Shown: in pieces, positions 53,754-64,000 of the stretch
How positions within the stretch are numbered: position 1 is the stretch's first letter
Layout: each line of letters opens with the position of its first letter
Assembly: GCA_964019155.1 (NCBI GenBank)
Contig: OZ025242.1
Coordinates: forward strand, 88,959,205-89,023,204
Source: Osedax fenrisi
Taxonomy: Eukaryota > Annelida > Polychaeta > Sabellida > Siboglinidae
DNA length: 64,000 nt
Reading direction: 5' to 3'
Made by a program: the position numbers and the translations under genes
The notes under the pieces: generated by a model
Told to the model about the DNA's origin: nothing
Database searches by the model: none
Seen by the model: only the letters and a program-made list of their open reading frames with translations

Positions 53754-54250
53754 TACCAGGGAGTCCCTGATATTACTATTAAGTATTTTTTTATTACTTT
53801 TAATGATTTAAGATATGATAAATATTCTATTTAATAAAAAGGCAGAATTTAATTAAAAAGGCCGAATTTTGCTTATATTCGGCCTTTGAAAATCCTTATA
53901 TTCGGCAAAATTCGGCCTTTTGACGAAAAGGCCGAATTTAACTCACCCTGGTCATGAGTCAATTTCTAAAAATATTTATATATATATATATATATATTAT
54001 AGTTTATATTATTTGTTTATGAATAATGTTAAATAATTATTAATACAAAAATAAAATTGTTCATTGGGTCAAGGAATATTTTTAAATTAAGAATTATAAA
54101 AAAAAAGTGTCATGACGAAAAAAAGGTTGGGAACCATTGTTATATAATATATACTATATATACATATGTGTATTTGGATGAATTTATTTGATGTTGCTTA
54201 TCACTATTAATAGATTACGATTATTGAAGAGTTTGTTTCAATTTGATTGA

Positions 54251-54893
54251 TAGAGGAAAGTAACCGAATACGGACACTCTCGGTATCTCAGAAACCATAA
54301 ATCATACAAAAAAATAAGTTATAAGCATATATCAATAGGTCATATAAGTCCCTAATACGGACACCCTATAGCCAATCAGCGCGCAGCGTATGAACTATTT
54401 TGATTTTCTATAAAATCGCGTGCGTTATAATATTAATACCAATAATAAAGCTAAATCTAAAATTTGTATTATTTAGATACTTACATTGTATTATTAATTA
54501 AAAAAATAATAAAAATAAATAAATTATTAACTAATTAGATTAGAATAAGTTATTCATAAAATTAATTATAAATAATGTAATTGTAATTTGTCTGATTTAG
54601 TCATCAATAATATATAGTTTATCTAGTGGTATATAGGGTGTCCGTATTATAACACAGTGTGTCCGTATTCGGACATGGGTATCGAATACGGACACCCCCG
54701 TTATCTATAGAATTAAAAGATTAAATAAAATGTTAAAATCACAATAATATCTATAATCATATAATATTAATAAATTGTAATTTTTGAATAAAAATAATGA
54801 GTCATAAAATGTTAAGACCATTTATTGTGTAAAATTAAAATTTGTAAACATTTAAAGTGTACGTATATAATACCTATAAGTTACATTCCCCTA
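54251..54893. mobile_element. AGGGGAAAG-ended TIR element (GGACAC type), copy 2
   Basis: Left end TA-GAGGAAAGTAACCGAATA, right end AAGTTACATTCCCC-TA (decayed). The central inverted pair of GTGTCCGTATTCGG is at about 54638-54706. Shorter than the copy at 10936 through loss of the section after the left end. Non-coding. Confidence 0.75.
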
Positions 54894-55865
54894 ACATGAA
54901 ATGGTGTGGTTAAGGAAGATATTTGCCTATTAACGTCTTTATCGTTGTAGTAGTGGCGTAGTTAGTAGTTGTTTGTTTTAATGTTGAATACATTAAAAAT
55001 TTGAAAAATATAAAATTTGAACACAATATATGTGTATGTAGATATTAATACAAAATAAATTGGTATCTATTCACCACGTCGTCGTCTACGTAATGATATT
55101 CTCGGTAATTAGGTCATCGGGGTATATATACCACTATATATACCACTATAGTGGTAATTAACTTAATTAAAACTATCATTATTTTCATCAGTATACGTAT
55201 CAGTATATATATATCACACGTATACGTTTCTTTAGGAACTACTTTTTGTGTTGAGAAGATTATTTTGTATGATAAAGACGATTATCGGACGGGGAAATCC
55301 GCCCGCAATACGACTGTATCAAATATTTAAATAGATCCATTATTAATTGCCATAATAATACCTTAATTAAAAAATGTTAATTAATATATTGAATATTGAA
55401 TGAGTTATTATAAGTAGTCATTTAGAGGGGGTCGGTATTGGAGACTTTTCCCCTAACTAATTTATGATTTCTAGGAATATAAGTTTTTTTAATTCAGTGA
55501 TAAATAAATAGTTATGAATAGAACATGGTTAATAGATAGAAAGGGTATATACTGTTTATATACAGTGTGGTAACATGTAAACAGTATTAATATAAACACT
55601 CCAGTGATTTAAAATGTTGATAAATCAAGATAATATAAATATGATTTAATGGAGAAGAATTTATTGAATGAAATAAATAAACACTGTGTGGAATGCAGAG
55701 TGAATGTTTATACACATTACCTGTATTAGCACTGTATTAGTTGTGAATATCTAAATGTCGGATTGATCAAGTAAATGAATTGTGAAATTAATATTTATAT
55801 GTATATATATATATATATATAATATATAACATAATGTATAATTGCTATTCAATAGCATTTTACAT

Positions 55866-55929
<64 letters not shown>

Positions 55930-57240
55930 CAATACAAATAACGGATACAAATGGACCCCTCGAGAAGTAATAGACATATACATTTTATAAATAACTTTGA
56001 GGGGCGATGAAAATACAAAACAATATTAAACAATTGTTCTTGTGTTTTGATTAATAATATTTTAGAAAAACAAAAATATACCCTTTATACATATTATAAT
56101 TGTATAATATATTAATTATATTAAGTTTTATAATACTATATTAATATATACCCATTAATACACACACAAAACACACACACATACACACACACACACACAT
56201 ATATATATATACAGAAATTTGATATATATTTATCTACACGCTATATTTACACATTTCATGTATACTAATATACATATAATCTTACTTATATGTCTATTCA
56301 ATAAAGTTCTTATGGGCCTGCGAAACAGGGGATTTATTTACATGGTAACATAGGAGGTTTTTTGTTGAATCTTGTACTATACATTGAGAGTTATATATAG
56401 TCTAGATTTAAAAGGTGTTAATAAGGATAAGACTAAGATAATGACCTACACTATTAGTAAATACATTAATACACATTTTGTATTATTATTTCTAATCGCT
56501 TATCGTTTATAAATGCATATTTTAGGCACTTATATTTACTTTTGTGCATCATATTATATATCATTTTAAAGGGAATTAATCAAATTTTATGATTTTTATA
56601 TAATATAATTTTTAATAAATAATATATTGTTTTCAAAATACCCTATTGCTGCATTAATACCCTGTTGCTCCACCCCTCAAACAACGACGAACGAGATTTA
56701 AACATTACAATTGTAATGTTATCTACAACCAATCAGAATCGATATATAACCTACGCTGTATGTCCTACGGGTATATGGTATATCTATCACTATTACCCTA
56801 TCTTAGACTTTCACTACTACCCGAATTTATATTGTAGATGTAATTTATTGTGGAAATATTTACATTAATCATAAATAAATATTAATTATATTTTCATGCC
56901 GACATTGAATTCATCATTAGTATGCAATACTTTTACACTTTTACAATCTATGCATGCAATACTTTTCTATTTTATATTAAATATCAGTGAAATAAACTTA
57001 TAATAGAGACTTTTATAAAAACTTATATTGTAATTTTTGAATAATATATATACAAAATCGATTTATTGATTTAATTCTATTATATTAAAAAGTATGGTAA
57101 TAAAATATACTCGTTTCAATAAATATTGTGAATTATATAATTATTTTCGTATATAAATAAATGTAATTGAACTTGTAGTTTTTGAGATACATCAGATGTC
57201 ACTACTGCACACGTGTCACATGCCAGTAGTACTGCTACCT
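54894..57240. other. Intergenic AT-rich DNA
   Basis: Contains a lone right end of the 13083-type element (55424-55456: GGGGGTCGGTATTGGAGA, then CTTTTCCCC-TA), (CA)n(TA)n at 55867-55925 and (CA)n at 56160-56200. A 67-codon frame at 56665-56868 is not convincing. No gene recognised. Confidence 0.5.
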
Positions 57241-58030
57241 CCCCCTACGTATAAACAATGATATTAGTTTGTTTCGGTATTCAGGCGCGATTCCATTTCA
57301 TTCTTAATAATTTATATGAATTTATTTCATAGTTGTCTCTCTTTTTAGAGTAATTTTTAATTTGTTATTAATTGTAGTAACCTTATTCTATTTTTGTAAA
57401 TAGATTTTATATAATCTATTTATATATATATAAATCATATTTATAAGTCCTCGCTAACGGTCAAGGAATTCTGGGGAAATTAATAAACAATTTAATGTGT
57501 TTTCACGATCACATATTTTTGGTAGTCTAGAATCTAGATTATCCAAAGTCTATATATAGACTATAGACTATAGGATAATCTATAGATGTTCTTATAACAC
57601 ACACACACACATACACACACATACACACATACACACACACACAGAAAGCTAGTCGTTTTCGTTACATGTAGCCCACGTGAGCACAAACAGGTCATAATAA
57701 ACACTAGTAGGTTACACTAGTATAGTACGCATACAGGTAAGCCCCCTTCGCCGGTTACATAATCGATTATAAGTTGCATTGTTACGCCCGCGAGCTACGC
57801 GATAATGATGATGAATCATCATCGATGTCCCGCGCATCTATTGTATGTCCCCCCCCCCTTATTGTACCCCCCTTATTGTACCCCCCTTATTGTACCCCCC
57901 CCCCCGCCTGGCTTACAGTGTCGTAAAACGTTGCTAATATCGATACGGAAGCTCTAGCGCTAGCGTTATATAATAGCACTTATATATATGATATATCAAC
58001 TGATTTCGTATCGATCATAGGTATGTTGAT

Positions 58031-58101
<71 letters not shown>

Positions 58102-58489
58102 AGCTTCTCTCTATCACTGTTCTAGTATGTTTATGTATGCGTATATATATATGATGGGGGACAATACGTCCCTAAAACCAAACTAGTACAAAGTAAAAAA
58201 TAAGTAAATGTATGTATGTATGTGTGTATGTATGTGGGTATGTATATATGTGTGTAGGCATACTTATAAACGAATAACGACATAAAATCCTACTTAGCAG
58301 AAAAACATAATGGAATAATTTAAATCGTGAGTTCCTACATACATTATGGCTCGTCTATAGACAGATGAATAATCTAGTTTACATTACATATAAGTGTATG
58401 TGTGTGTATATATATACGTATATACGTATATATATATATATATATATATAGGAGTTATTAAGGTAAATGCCATTTAATAACTCATTTAA
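57241..58489. repeat. Repeat-rich upstream region with C-run tandem repeat
   Basis: At 57841-57906 four C-runs (6 to 11 C) are separated by TTATTGTA; on the minus strand this is a G-quadruplex candidate. A (CA)n patch is at 57598-57642 and (TA)n at 58036-58097 and 58430-58450. CpG-bearing patches near 57730-57835 include CATACAGGTAAGCC, a possible splice donor, but no exon could be defined. Confidence 0.55.
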
Positions 58490-59270
58490 TATTTATTAGC
58501 CGACGATGATTGCAACTGAAACACTACACAAACACTAAGAAGACGCCGATTAGTATCTAGATCATTAGCCAGGCGGCGACACTTGTAGTCACAGAGCTAG
58601 AGAGAAAGCTCTTTCTCTCTAGTTCTGTGCTTGTAGTCGACCGAAGTACGACCGAGCGTCTATCTCAGCTACCACTATAACAACAACAACAACAACAACA
58701 ATAACAACAATAACAACAACATCACGCGATCGGAGGTCCCCACCGCGTCCTTAGTTACGCACCCGGTGAACCGCAGCGTCCTCAGCCCGAACCGAGCTAC
58801 GTTCGCCTCGGTTCGGGTGGCGCTGGTGGTCGCGTCTATCGATCGGCGCCGTTAATAATTGATAGTCGTCTGTTGGCTGGAACGTGTTAGCCGCGGTGCC
58901 CGGCAGACTAGACCATACGACGACCACTAGATGGCGACACTGCTCTTAATTAGAGGCCCGCCGCTAGAGCGCGCCACTAGTATCCGTCGTGGCGGGCGCG
59001 CGCACGCGTAAACACGCGCGCCTCTCAACGACACTAAGAACGCGCGCACTTAACCGCGAACCGTTGTCTTTGAATTACGGAATTCGAGAGTTTCGATCGT
59101 CTGCGAAGATTTATCGAATTAGATTTACGAATTTAGATACGCGCACGCGCGCTCGAGCAAAGATAGTAAACTCCGATAACGAACATAGAAGCCCGTGAAG
59201 ATAACGTCGTCATCGTCGTCGTCGTCGTAGATAACATGATCACGTGATATCGACGGATACACTCCAGCCA
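58490..59270 (+). promoter_or_regulatory. CpG-rich promoter and 5' UTR region
   Basis: A sharp rise in GC and CpG (GCGCGC runs at 58990-59050) just before the coding exon at 59271. It contains an AACAAC tract (58678-58722), the 40-bp MITE at 58590, a CGTCGT repeat at 59205-59229 and a short upstream ORF at 59236 (ATG ATC ACG TGA). Open frames here are by-products of base composition. The transcription start is not determined. Confidence 0.55.
58582..58637. mobile_element. 40-bp palindromic MITE, copy 3, with perfect 8-bp TSD
   Basis: The core 58590-58629 begins CACAGAGCTAGAGAGAAA and ends TTTCTCTCTAGTTCTGTG, so it is inverted repeat from end to end. It is flanked by CTTGTAGT at 58582-58589 and 58630-58637. 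It lies inside the CpG-rich promoter-like region. Confidence 0.8.
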
Positions 59271-59450
59271 ATGGTCTCGGTTCGCTTGACCCTAGCGGTT
59301 CTAGTGGTCGTAATAGGCTTCTGCCGGCAGGGGGTGCTAGGTTACTGCGTTAAAGACGAAATCAGGTACGATGACGGTGATGTGGTGAGAATTAATGCCA
59401 CCGGTATCACTAGCAACAGGTCCGGACAGTGTACACTCTGCAAGTGTCAG
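59271..59450 (+). CDS. First coding exon of a secreted protein with VWC-like domain
   Basis: 60 codons, phase 0, then donor GTATGT. Residues 1-24 form a signal peptide (basic start, VRLTLAVLVVVIGF core, cleavage near VLG). The next part, YCVKDEIRYDDGDVV then CTLCKCQ, fits the start of a von Willebrand factor C domain (C.....Y.DGD.W....C..C.C). An insert with two N-glycosylation sites (NAT, NRS) separates the halves. VWC domains occur at the N-terminus of fibrillar collagens and in BMP-binding proteins; I cannot tell which. ATG at 59271 was chosen since it starts the signal peptide. Later exons were not found before 64000. Confidence 0.7.
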
Positions 59451-60023
59451 GTATGTGAATATATATCTTGACCTTATATATATATAATATATATATATAT
59501 ATAGTATAACATATATGATATTTCTTTGATCTACGATATACAATAAAGAATACATATATAATACTAAATTATATAAATAATATTAAGAACATATTTTATA
59601 ATAATTATCATAATAATATTATTATTTATTTACTTTCCCATTTACTTACTTACTTACTTACTTACTTACTCACTTACTTACTTAGTTACTTTGTTACTTA
59701 CTTACTTACTTACTTACTTTCTTACTTACTTACTTAATTACATACTTACTTACTTACTTAGTTAGTTACTTAGTTACTTAATTACATACTTACTTACTTA
59801 CTTAGTTACTTACTTACCTAGTTGATTACTTCCTTACTTACTTACTTAATTACATACTTACTTACTTACTTAGTTAGTTACTTAATTACTTAGTTACTTA
59901 CTTACATAACAATACAATACAATCATAGTTACTTACTTACTTACTAACTTACTTTTATAGTTAATTACTTACATAATAATTTCTTGATTACTTACGTACC
60001 TAATTACCTACTTATTGCCTTAA

Positions 60024-60072
<49 letters not shown>

Positions 60073-60372
60073 ACTATAGATGAAAATATGCTTCAATAAA
60101 TGATCTATAGGTCACGAGATATAGTTAAAAACTTACTAATTCTAGGAATACTATTTATTAACTAAGTTGTTATTATGTAAATCTTGCATTCCAAAACATA
60201 CTGTTCTATAGCATTATATAACTACCATCGCTTAGATATAACTTTATATAACTAACATCTATTACAATACTGTTAATGAATATTAAATGAAAGTTGATTT
60301 CATGTTCTATATTGAAGATACAATTTGTATTCTACACAATTCGTTAAGTGTGTCTATATAGTTATTATGATA
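59451..60372. repeat. (TTAC)n array and TA repeats in the putative intron
   Basis: About 370 bp of TTAC tetranucleotide with TTAG and TTTC variants (59628-60000), then (TA)n at 60029-60068. This would be intron 1 of the VWC-like gene. Confidence 0.8.
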
Positions 60373-60520
60373 GGGGAAGTGCGGGGGTTTTGGATAGTGC
60401 GAGGGTTTGGTTAGTGCGAGGGTTTTGGTTAGTAATAAGACCTATAGGTCTATATACCTATAGTATACTATACCACTAGGTTATAGGAGGTCTTGTTAGT
60501 ACGGGGGTTTGGTCAATGCT
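60373..60520. mobile_element. Fragment of an AGGGGAAG-ended element
   Basis: TA-GGGGAAGTGCGGGGGTTT followed by two more copies of AGTGCGAGGGTTT and, after a gap, AGTACGGGGGTTT. The build matches the other AGGGG elements, with yet another internal motif. No matching right end was found, so it is a remnant. Confidence 0.45.
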
Positions 60521-62000
60521 AAACATATGGAAAACGATGATAGTTATAAAAAATGTACATTGATGAAATATAACTAACACAGTTATTAAATTATTTATAA
60601 ATTTGATAAACACTTGGATATTATTGACAAATTATCGATTGTTAGAAAAATCGCTAATTTTAGCTAATATTAGAGAAAACCTACTGCTCCTATTATGATA
60701 ATGATATATTATGATTTGATCATTCATATCATTCATTACCTTCTCCTGAACTGTATACATAGATTTAGAGTACCAACACTTTCTGGTACTCTAAATATAT
60801 GACTGTTTATAACATTAACTATAATCAGCCGCGGTTTTCTATTGGTCAAATTATGCACACGTGACCATATGTATCCTATATGTGTATCCTATATGTAACA
60901 CAAACTATCACCGCACTGAATCTCTTGAGTTTTAAATCAAAATAATAATAATTTAATAGGAAATTATTAATAGTAAGTTAATTGATTTATTGATTGATTG
61001 AGCGATTGATTGAAAGTTTATTTAAGCACTTAAATAAATCATAAATGATTTCTTAAAAGTGTATATATAGAATAAAAGTGTATATATAAATTAATATAAT
61101 ATAAAGTAACTTATTAATTATATTACAGTTTATATAAATATGAATCCGAGTAAATTCGATATAAAACAAATCGTGAATCATTCGTATAACTATAACATGT
61201 ATATATTTATAAATAAAATCTCACTTATTTTCTATTTCTATTTCGAACGATATAAGTTATGTAACATCTACTACCGGTAACGAAGCACCGGCACCCAACA
61301 GTAGTGTACGACCTATAACAGTACCTACCCTGAGTATCGTAGTAATAGCAATTCATTAGTATCGCTAAATAGGATACGTCATAGAACTAAGTTAATTACT
61401 AATGTCAGTACTTGTACTAAGGCCCAGTTATGAGTTATGGCGTCTGTGGCGATGTCGGAGGTGTAACGTAATATGGCGGATGTGTGCGGTGTACACGGGT
61501 GGGGGGACAATCGTTACCTTTGTTTGTGTGCGGGGTTGTATCATGTTTTAGTGTTATCGTTTAGTAAGGTAACATATTGTTAGTTTAGTAACATATACAC
61601 ACGAACACACACACACACACACACGCGCACACGCACACATACACACACACGCGCGCACACACACACAGTGTTTGTGTGTTTGTTTCGTCGCACACACACA
61701 CAATGTTGTATTGTTTATCCTTAACACTGTATATCTGCACACCATAAATAATATGAATATAAATAGTTCAATATAGATAAATGAATGAATGAAATCAGTT
61801 TATGTACTAGAATCTTAGGAGGATCAGCGAAAGAGATGCATTATTTTCGTTTTATTGATACGATATCTCTTAGGAAATGTCATATGACAGCTGATATGAT
61901 AGCCAATATATATATTCATCGATGTCAATAATACCCATACGACGTACATTGTACGACGTACTTACTTCCAGCTTATAAGATATATGACTACTACTTCCTA
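60521..62000. other. Intronic or intergenic DNA
   Basis: Mostly AT-rich. (CA)n with CG interruptions at 61593-61670. GC-richer patches at 61270-61330 and 61430-61550 have no paired splice sites and no Cys pattern that continues the VWC domain, so they are not called exons. Confidence 0.4.
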
Positions 62001-62930
62001 TAGGGACACCTAATACGGACACATTAACTATAAATTGTCTTAATTATCTTAACTATAAATTGTATGACTCAATATTTTTTCCTCAAAAATTACAATGTAT
62101 TAATATTATATGATCATAGATATTATTGTGATTTTAAAATTTTATTTAATTTCTTAATTCAATAGATAACGGGGACCCCCGTCTGGGGTGTCCGTATTCG
62201 GTACCCATGTCCGAATACGGACACCCTGGTTTATAATACGGATACCCTATATACCACTAGATAAACTATGTATTATTTATGAATCATTCAGATAAATTAC
62301 AATTACATTATTTATAATTAATGTTATGAATAATATAATCTAATCTAATTAGTTAGTAATGTATTTATTTTTATTCTTTTTTTTTAATTAATAATGTTAT
62401 GTATCTAAATAATAACATTTTTAGATGTAGGTTCATTGGTGGTATTAATATTAGAACGCACGCGATTTTTATGAAAATCAGAATAGATCACACGCTGAGC
62501 GCTGATTGGCTATAGGGTGTCCGTATTAGGACATATAGAGTGTCCATATTAGGGACTTATGTGATCTCTAGATATATGCTTATAACTTAATTAATATTTT
62601 ATAACAAATGTAGCAATTATGTATATAATGTTTAGTATGCTTTTGTTTTTAATAATATAGTGATATATTTTATATCGATAAATTTATATATTCTTGAGAA
62701 GGTTTTAAGTTTAAATTTGTTTTCATAAATTTAAAAAATTAATAAAAAAACAGTTTATTGGATATATCAACAATATTTTGAATAATTAAAAGATAAAAAA
62801 TACTTATTTAGACTATTTATATAATTATGAATATTTTATTCATTCACATTTTTTTTATAGGATTTATGGTTTCTGAGATACCGAGAGTGTCCATATTCGG
62901 GAACTGTCAGTATTCGGTTACTTTCCCCTA
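62001..62930. mobile_element. AGGGGAAAG-ended TIR element (GGACAC type), copy 3, inverted
   Basis: The right end GTATTCGGTTACTTTCCCC-TA is the inverse of the left end of 10936. The left end TA-GGGACACCTAATACGGAC is altered. The central inverted GTGTCCGTATTCGG pair lies at 62186-62226. The right end carries an extra copy of the motif (62890-62916). Non-coding. Confidence 0.72.
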
Positions 62931-63393
62931 CTCTAGTAGGTAATACCTACTAGGTATACTTATAGGTATACTATATAAATGGTGTTAGCACTGAAGTACC
63001 CAGTACTGGTTCAGTAATGCCAGCATTGTAATCATAGCTATAGCTATAGTTATATGTAGTGTAATGTAAATATGCACTCTAATGTTAGGCAAACATTGTA
63101 CGTATGTATATCATTGCAATGATTAACGTTACATGTGGGACAAGTATACAAGTAGGTATTATCTAAGATATGATGTCTGAGGTATTATAATTATAATCAC
63201 AACTTACTCGGCGACTCGAACGACGAACATTTTGTTAATATTCAAGTAATTTATATACAAATATACCGAGAAATAACGGATAATTAATACGGAGAAATAA
63301 CATTATTAATAAAATAACCAAAATCAATAACATCATGGTATCGCAATATCGCAATACATATATATATATATATACTATAGTCTATAGATATAT

Positions 63394-63430
<37 letters not shown>

Positions 63431-63886
63431 GTCACATATACATAGTACAACACAATGACCTGACTGCAATGTACCATCGCCACTACAGGCGCCTACAACA
63501 ACTGCTGCGCATGACATTACGCGGAACTATTATGTAATATCTAAATATAGACATTACACGATGACATTGTGGAATGTGTCACCAAAACGATACCATTATT
63601 ATAGTCAGTCTATTTAATGTAGGCATGTACATATGTACATATATGTAGAATAATTTAAACGGGGTTAACAAAAATAGCTGGCGTCAGTTAATTTTGGGAA
63701 ATTAAAATATAGACTAAAGTACTGTTAGCATCATCTGTACGTTTAATTTATGTACGATTACTATAATGAATGGCTTTTTATATGACATTACGTTTTGTAG
63801 TTCGCTATTTCTAAATCTATTGTTACGAAATGATATGTATTGTGTTTGTGTGTATGTGTGTGTATGTGTGTGTGTATGTGTGTGTA

Positions 63887-63917
<31 letters not shown>

Positions 63918-64000
63918 GTGTGTGTGCGTGTGTATGTGTGTGTCAGCTGTATTAGTAGCTAGATTTTGTTGAATATAATCTAACCAATATTAATTATGAC
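62931..64000. other. AT-rich DNA with TA and GT microsatellites
   Basis: (TA)n near 63358-63424 and (GT)n from 63842 to 63943. Open frames here are repeat artefacts. No exon recognised. Confidence 0.5.

Larger units (their letters stand above)
49170..53949. mobile_element. hAT-B: element nested in hAT-A
   Basis: Perfect 8-bp target duplication GGTCATGA at 49162-49169 and 53950-53957. Ends CAAGGGTGAGTTAAATTC and GAATTTAACTCACCCT (one extra A on the left). Extra GGCCGAATTT and AAATTCGGCC boxes lie within the first and last ~110 bp. After removal of the LINE it is about 1.4 kb. At about 50190 the minus strand starts MAQKRPTVFNLSHQTEY, maybe a transposase N-terminus, and 49470-49580 is open on the minus strand too; neither is recognised with confidence. 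Confidence 0.82.
49067..54139. mobile_element. hAT-A: outer element of a three-level nest
   Basis: Left end CAGTGGTTCCCAACC, right end GGTTGGGAACCATTG, the common ends of Charlie-like hAT elements. The flanking octamers CTATATAT and TTATATAA match at 6 of 8. After removing the inner insertion only about 290 bp of hAT-A remain, so it was a MITE-like non-autonomous copy. Confidence 0.75.

Noticed and set aside
56665..56868. 67-codon open frame
   Set aside because: No codon or splice evidence, no recognisable motif, in AT-rich intergenic DNA.
58989..59198. 69-codon Arg-rich frame in the CpG-rich region
   Set aside because: Composition of the CpG island (GCGCGC) produces it; upstream of the signal-peptide ATG and without a motif.
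59628..60000. CRISPR-like or satellite-like direct repeats
   Set aside because: A plain TTAC tetranucleotide with point variants; no spacers and a eukaryotic setting.
61430..61560. GC-richer patch considered as VWC exon 2
   Set aside because: Frames have stops or lack the Cys spacing needed to complete the domain, and no good acceptor and donor pair was seen.

Overview
The window is AT-rich, intron-rich animal DNA. The host exons are GC-richer islands in a sea of (TA)n, (CA)n/(GT)n and transposon remnants. The host gene families (a mitochondrial-type mercaptopyruvate sulfurtransferase, a DUF4515 coiled-coil protein, a secreted protein with a VWC-like segment), GT-AG introns of 0.1-5 kb, RTE and CR1/L2-like LINEs, a Ty3 retrotransposon and many hAT and Tc1/pogo-type MITEs fit a metazoan, most likely an aquatic invertebrate. 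I cannot name the species. No rRNA, tRNA, CRISPR array or operon was seen.

Layout. 1-5 kb: a LINE tail, the 3' terminal exon of an unrecognised gene ending at 1478, a pair of duplicated exon-like acidic segments (1817-1897, 3333-3404), a 37-bp MITE and a pogo-type MITE. 5-19.2 kb: a repeat field made of CR1/L2-like LINE fragments on both strands, repeated non-coding blocks, microsatellites and several TIR elements whose ends begin AGGGA or AGGGG. One 1.65-kb TIR element (12681-14327) has another nested in it, and its TA target site can be read from a sister repeat copy.

19.7-42.2 kb: two convergent host genes. MPST-like (+; exons 19723-19947, 21277-21709, 23349-23507, 26787-26905; 311 aa) and a CCDC166/CCDC121-like DUF4515 gene (-; nine exons from 42240 down to 26921; 311 aa). 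Their stop codons are only 15 bp apart, so their 3' UTRs must overlap. Intron 6 of the DUF4515 gene holds a complete Ty3-type LTR retrotransposon (30216-35094): identical-looking 204-bp LTRs, a 5-bp target duplication, PBS, PPT and an unbroken 1305-codon Gag-Pol. It looks very young.

42.5-54.9 kb: a transposon cluster. A hAT element with a ZMYM1-like transposase pseudogene (42551-44938) has its right half copied in inverted orientation, making a large palindrome (44602-46045). Then come a broken LINE, a perfect 152-bp palindrome (48670-48821), and a three-level nest: hAT-A (49067-54139) holds hAT-B (49170-53949), which holds a full-length RTE-like LINE (50295-53661). The LINE's endonuclease and reverse transcriptase are split by one frameshift.

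55-64 kb: MITEs and microsatellites surround a CpG-rich promoter-like block (about 58490-59270) and the first coding exon (59271-59450, +) of a secreted protein with the start of a VWC-like domain. The rest of that gene lies downstream and was not recognised here.

The most novel item is a family of 36-40-bp palindromic elements (3633-3669, 17197-17232, 58590-58629), each flanked by an 8-bp target-site duplication. They look like extremely short hAT-type MITEs.
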